DNA of 8,852 nt from Hyphomicrobiales bacterium (lineage in GTDB: Bacteria; Pseudomonadota; Alphaproteobacteria; Rhizobiales; Beijerinckiaceae), in assembly GCA_027489835.1 (NCBI GenBank), contig JAIXZF010000022.1, forward strand, positions 1-8,852. The letters run 5' to 3'. Positions 6,650 to 8,852 of this stretch are shown in pieces (position 1 is the first letter of the stretch; every line of letters starts with the position of its first letter). The position numbers and the translations under genes were made by a program. The notes below the pieces were generated by a model, which worked only from the letters and a program-made list of their open reading frames with translations, was not told the DNA's origin and did not search any database.

Positions 6650-6708
6650 GAAGCATGGACCGGAGCTGGAACGCGTCGCTCCGGTTCATCCGCGGTTGGG
6701 GATCGACG

Positions 6709-6742
6709 GGTTAGATATCGTTAACCAGCAGCCATGATATCG
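6709..6742. promoter_or_regulatory. AT-rich operator-like element upstream of the DUF3108 gene
   Basis: Within very GC-rich DNA, a short AT-rich patch holds GATATCG twice (6714-6720 and 6736-6742, 22 bp apart, about two helical turns) and a dyad GGTTA (6709-6713) / TAACC (6722-6726). TTAACCA (6721-6727) resembles a half-site of the cell-cycle regulator CtrA, with TTAG 6 bp before it rather than the usual TTAA-N7-TTAA. The patch lies 46-79 nt before the DUF3108 start at 6788, where a promoter is expected; no clear -35/-10 pair was identified. Confidence 0.35.
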
Positions 6743-6787
6743 TCCGATTCGCATTTCAAGCGTGTGGAAACTTCCAGGAGCGGACGG

Positions 6788-7654
6788 ATGCCTCGCGTCT
6801 TCGCAGCATCGATCACGGGCGCGGGCCTTGCGCTCGGACTGTGCGCGGCCGCGCCCGCCGCCGCCCAGACCGCCGCGCCAGCCTCGGGCAAGTGGCAGGC
6901 GACCTATGGCGTGTCGCTGATCGGCCTGCCGATCGGCACCGCGCAGGTCACGGCCGCGATCGATCCCCAGCGCTACAAGCTCGAGCTTCAGGCCCGCCTC
7001 ACCGGGCTCGCGGGCATGATCACCGGCGGTCGGGGCGCAGGCGCCGCCACGGGCGCGCTGGCGCAGGGGCGGCCGGTGTCGGCGGGCTATTCGGCCTCCG
7101 GCTCCAACGGCAAGGAATCGCGCACGGTGCGCATGGCGGTGAGCGCGGGCACCGCGACGGCCATCGACATTTCGCCGCCGGTCGAGAAGAAGCCCGATGC
7201 CGTGCCGGTCACGGAGGCGCACAAGCGCGGCATCATCGATCCGCTTTCGGCGCTTCTGATGCCGGTGTCGGCGGGCCAGAGCCCCGTCTCGGCGGCCGCC
7301 TGCGACCGCTCGATCCAGATCTTCGACGGCAACGCCCGTTACGACATCGCCCTGAGCTTCGCCGGCACCCGGCAGGTCGAGGGCCGGGGCTATAATGGGC
7401 CCGTCGCCATCTGCAATGCGCGCTACGTGCCCATCGCCGGCCACCGCAACGGGCGGGCCACGAAGTACATGGCAGAGAACCGCGACATCCAGGCCTGGCT
7501 TGCGCCGGTCGGCGCGTCCCTCGTCGCGCCCTACCGCATCTCCGTGCGCAGCGAGATCGGCATGGTGGTGATTGAGGCCACCCGCTTCGACAGCCCCATC
7601 CGCGCCGCCGAGGCGGGCGAGCCAAACGTCAGGCAGGCTGGCATCCGGAACTGA
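6788..7654 (+). CDS. Secreted DUF3108 domain-containing protein
   Basis: A 288-residue exported protein of the DUF3108 family (PF11306), whose members are predicted periplasmic or envelope beta-rich proteins of unknown function. Residues 1-26 form a signal peptide (MPRVFAASITGAG, then an Ala-rich stretch) with likely cleavage after AAA before QTA. Domain marks: KWQATYGVSLIGLPIGTAQV (35-54, the first strand pair), IDPLSALLMPV (150-160), IFDGNARYDIALSF (178-191), AICNARYVPIAGH (207-219) and YRISVRSEIGMVVIEATRF (249-267). Cys172 and Cys209 remain in the mature protein and could pair. The start at 6788 has AGGAG (6776-6780) 7 nt upstream; the in-frame ATG at 6734 has no ribosome-binding site and would bury the signal peptide. 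It is divergent from rpmB and followed by a small membrane protein gene. Confidence 0.88.
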   Translation: MPRVFAASITGAGLALGLCAAAPAAAQTAAPASGKWQATYGVSLIGLPIGTAQVTAAIDPQRYKLELQARLTGLAGMITGGRGAGAATGALAQGRPVSAGYSASGSNGKESRTVRMAVSAGTATAIDISPPVEKKPDAVPVTEAHKRGIIDPLSALLMPVSAGQSPVSAAACDRSIQIFDGNARYDIALSFAGTRQVEGRGYNGPVAICNARYVPIAGHRNGRATKYMAENRDIQAWLAPVGASLVAPYRISVRSEIGMVVIEATRFDSPIRAAEAGEPNVRQAGIRN

Positions 7655-7709
7655 GTCCGCTTGCGCGCGCCTTTCCGCTGCCGCAGGATCGCCGTTGCGG
7701 CATGGCGTC

Positions 7710-7728
7710 CGTCAGGGTTCGCCTGACG
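7710..7728 (+). terminator. Hairpin between the DUF3108 gene and the small membrane protein gene
   Basis: CGTCAGG-GTTCG-CCTGACG is a perfect 7-bp stem with a 5-nt loop, 55 nt after the DUF3108 stop and 24 nt before the preferred start of the next gene. There is no T-run, so it may terminate inefficiently or act as a leader structure. If the next gene started at the ATG at 7702 the hairpin would be coding. Confidence 0.4.
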
Positions 7729-7752
7729 CGCCCTCGCCGCCGGACGCGCCGC

Positions 7753-8007
7753 ATGAAGCAGGTCTTCCTCCACGCCGTGAAGATGGCTTTCGTCGGGCTC
7801 CTCGTGGGTCCGCTTCTCGCGCTGACGCTCGTCCTCGCCGCCGTCATGTTCGATCCCAAATGCGGCGGCCCGGGCGATTCGGGCGGCTGCGCCATGGGCA
7901 TCGTTGCGGCGCCCGTCATGGTCGCGCTGCCGAGCATGGGCCTGTTCTTCGTGGTCGCCTTCCTGCTCGGCGTCAGGCGGCTGGACCGCGAAAAGCCGCT
8001 GTGCTGA
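7753..8007 (+). CDS. Small two-helix membrane protein of unknown function
   Basis: I do not recognise this 84-residue protein. It has two strong hydrophobic helices (about 11-33 and 48-73) joined by a short polar loop DPKCGGPGDSGGCAMG (34-49). Positive residues at both ends (MKQVFLHAVK; GVRRLDREK) predict cytoplasmic termini, placing Cys37 and Cys46 on the periplasmic side, where they could form a disulfide. A third Cys is the last residue. The start is uncertain: ATG 7753 gives a plain membrane-protein N-terminus but has no good ribosome-binding site, while ATG 7702 would add 17 mostly Arg-rich residues and contain a perfect hairpin. Coding is supported by the hydrophobic pattern over both helices and by placement in a gap between two plus-strand genes. 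It may be co-transcribed with the DUF3108 gene. Confidence 0.65.
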   Translation: MKQVFLHAVKMAFVGLLVGPLLALTLVLAAVMFDPKCGGPGDSGGCAMGIVAAPVMVALPSMGLFFVVAFLLGVRRLDREKPLC

Positions 8008-8029
8008 GCGCGCGGACGAGGCGGATGCT

Positions 8030-8062
8030 GGCAGGCTCGCGGCAGGCTTCCCATATGGAAGC
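8030..8062. repeat. Tandem GGCAGGCT repeats followed by a short inverted repeat
   Basis: GGCAGGCT occurs at 8030-8037 and 8041-8048, offset by 11 bp (one helical turn), and the second copy runs into GCTTCC-CATAT-GGAAGC (8046-8062), a 6-bp stem with a 5-nt loop. The group begins 22 nt after the small membrane protein stop and ends about 160 nt before the helicase start. It could be a terminator without T-run or a protein-binding site. The rest of the 8008-8225 gap shows only CCGG-rich sequence without a recognised promoter. Confidence 0.3.
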
Positions 8063-8225
8063 GTGAACAAACCCGGATTCCGGCCGCGTCAGCGATTCGG
8101 GCCGGGTTCGTTCCGGTCGCGTTCCCGGCCGGATGGCTGCTGCGGGCGGCTTGGCGCCGCAGGTGGCGGATGGTTGCCTCAAGCGTGTTGCGCCCGCCGC
8201 CCGGGCGTGGTGTCTGGCGGATGCG

Positions 8226-8852
8226 ATGTCGATGCGGTCCTTGTCCCCTGCCCAGCGCGCGCGCGGCGTCACAGCTGTGCTGGGTCCCACCAACACGGGC
8301 AAGACCCATTACGCCCTCGACCGGATGTCGGCGCACGCCACCGGGATCATCGGCCTGCCGCTGCGCCTGCTGGCGCGCGAGGTCTATGGCCGCCTCGTGG
8401 CCCGGGTCGGCGCGAACGCGGTGGCCCTCATCACCGGCGAGGAGAAGATCAAGCCAGAGCGCCCGCGCTTCTGGGTGTCGACCGTCGAGGCCATGCCGCG
8501 CGACCTCAATGTCGAGTTCGTGGCCGTCGACGAGATCCAGCTCGCGGCCGACCTCGACAGGGGCCATGTCTTCACCGACCGGCTGCTCAATCATCGGGGA
8601 CGTTCGGAGACGCTGCTGATCGGTGCCGGCACCATGCGCCCGCTGATCGAGCAGTTGTTGCCGGGCGTGCATGTCACCACCCGCCCCCGGCTCTCGCAAC
8701 TCAGCTTCTCTGGCGAGAAGAAGCTGACGAGGTTGCCGCCGCGCTCGGCCATCGTCGCCTTCTCGGCCGAGGAGGTCTACGCCGTCGCCGAGCTCATCCG
8801 CCGGCAGAAAGGCGGCGCGGCCGTCGTGATGGGCTCGCTCAGCCCGCGCACG
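8226..8852 (+). CDS. SUV3-like DExH-type helicase, N-terminal part (3' partial)
   Basis: The frame is open to the right edge, giving 209 residues of a superfamily 2 helicase related to mitochondrial SUV3 RNA helicase, a group common as 'helicase-related protein' in alphaproteobacteria. Motifs: Walker A GPTNTGKT (20-27); motif Ia region GLPLRLLAREVY (43-54); LITGEEK (68-74); Walker B VDEIQ (101-105); GAGTM (133-137) at motif III; and the start of the second RecA domain, AIVAFSAEEVY (175-185) and VVMGSLSPRT at the edge. It is expected to unwind RNA or RNA/DNA duplexes; direction and partners are unknown. The ATG at 8226 (or 8232) gives the short N-terminus seen in relatives; GGCGGA (8217-8222) is a modest ribosome-binding site that fits 8232 slightly better. 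ATG 8133 would add 31 residues. Confidence 0.9.
   Translation, partial: MSMRSLSPAQRARGVTAVLGPTNTGKTHYALDRMSAHATGIIGLPLRLLAREVYGRLVARVGANAVALITGEEKIKPERPRFWVSTVEAMPRDLNVEFVAVDEIQLAADLDRGHVFTDRLLNHRGRSETLLIGAGTMRPLIEQLLPGVHVTTRPRLSQLSFSGEKKLTRLPPRSAIVAFSAEEVYAVAELIRRQKGGAAVVMGSLSPRT

Noticed and set aside
6522..6689. Extended rpmB frame with 56 extra N-terminal residues
   Set aside because: L28 begins at MSRRCELTGKG; the extension crosses the predicted -35/-10 promoter and has no family support.
7629..8699. A 356-codon minus-strand open frame opposite the small membrane protein and helicase
   Set aside because: It covers helicase motifs (Walker A and DEIQ) on the opposite strand and shows no domain of its own.
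1..8852. Mobile elements, tRNA/rRNA genes, CRISPR arrays, toxin-antitoxin or defence genes
   Set aside because: No transposase or integrase motifs, terminal repeats, spaced direct-repeat arrays, cloverleaf structures or defence-type domains were seen on either strand.

Overview
This 8.85 kb window is very GC-rich and its gene set and order point to an alphaproteobacterium, most likely Hyphomicrobiales (a Bosea, Chelatococcus, Methylobacterium or Bradyrhizobium-like lineage). The pointers are an aerobic (late cobalt insertion) CobS/CobT pair, an L28 gene next to a DUF3108 gene, and an SUV3-like helicase starting nearby. The lineage is inferred from family knowledge, not from a search. All sequences look chromosomal; I see no transposase, integrase, tRNA, rRNA, CRISPR array or replication origin.

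Layout. 1-880 (+): 3' part of a periplasmic tricarboxylate-type (Bug/TctC) solute-binding protein, cut by the window edge. 1085-5442 (+): a tightly packed four-gene operon, cobS - GNAT acetyltransferase - cobT - Tat-exported 'esterase-like activity of phytase' protein. The GNAT gene follows cobS by 10 nt; the next two junctions are 4-nt ATGA and GTGA overlaps, so translational coupling is likely. 5447-6103 (-): a six-helix VUT/YhhQ-type transporter (queuosine precursor uptake family), converging on the operon with only 4 nt between stop codons and a perfect hairpin built from both gene ends. 6231-6521 (-): rpmB (ribosomal protein L28) with a clear intrinsic terminator downstream and a recognisable sigma-70-type promoter upstream. 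6788-7654 (+): secreted DUF3108 protein, divergent from rpmB. 7753-8007 (+): small two-helix membrane protein of unknown function. 8226-8852 (+): N-terminal part of a DExH-type SUV3-like helicase running off the right edge.

How the genes fit together. CobS (MoxR-like AAA+ ATPase) and CobT (VWA/MIDAS protein) form the ATPase part of the cobaltochelatase that inserts cobalt into hydrogenobyrinic acid a,c-diamide; the catalytic CobN subunit is not in the window. The most interesting arrangement is the acetyltransferase between the two partner subunits, with altered acetyl-CoA loop residues, plus a Tat-exported protein coupled to cobT. The rest is ordinary housekeeping. I found nothing resembling a defence island or a clearly new system. 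Gene-free stretches are all under 300 bp (881-1084, 6522-6787, 8008-8225); they hold small hairpins, one good promoter and some operator-like repeats, described below.
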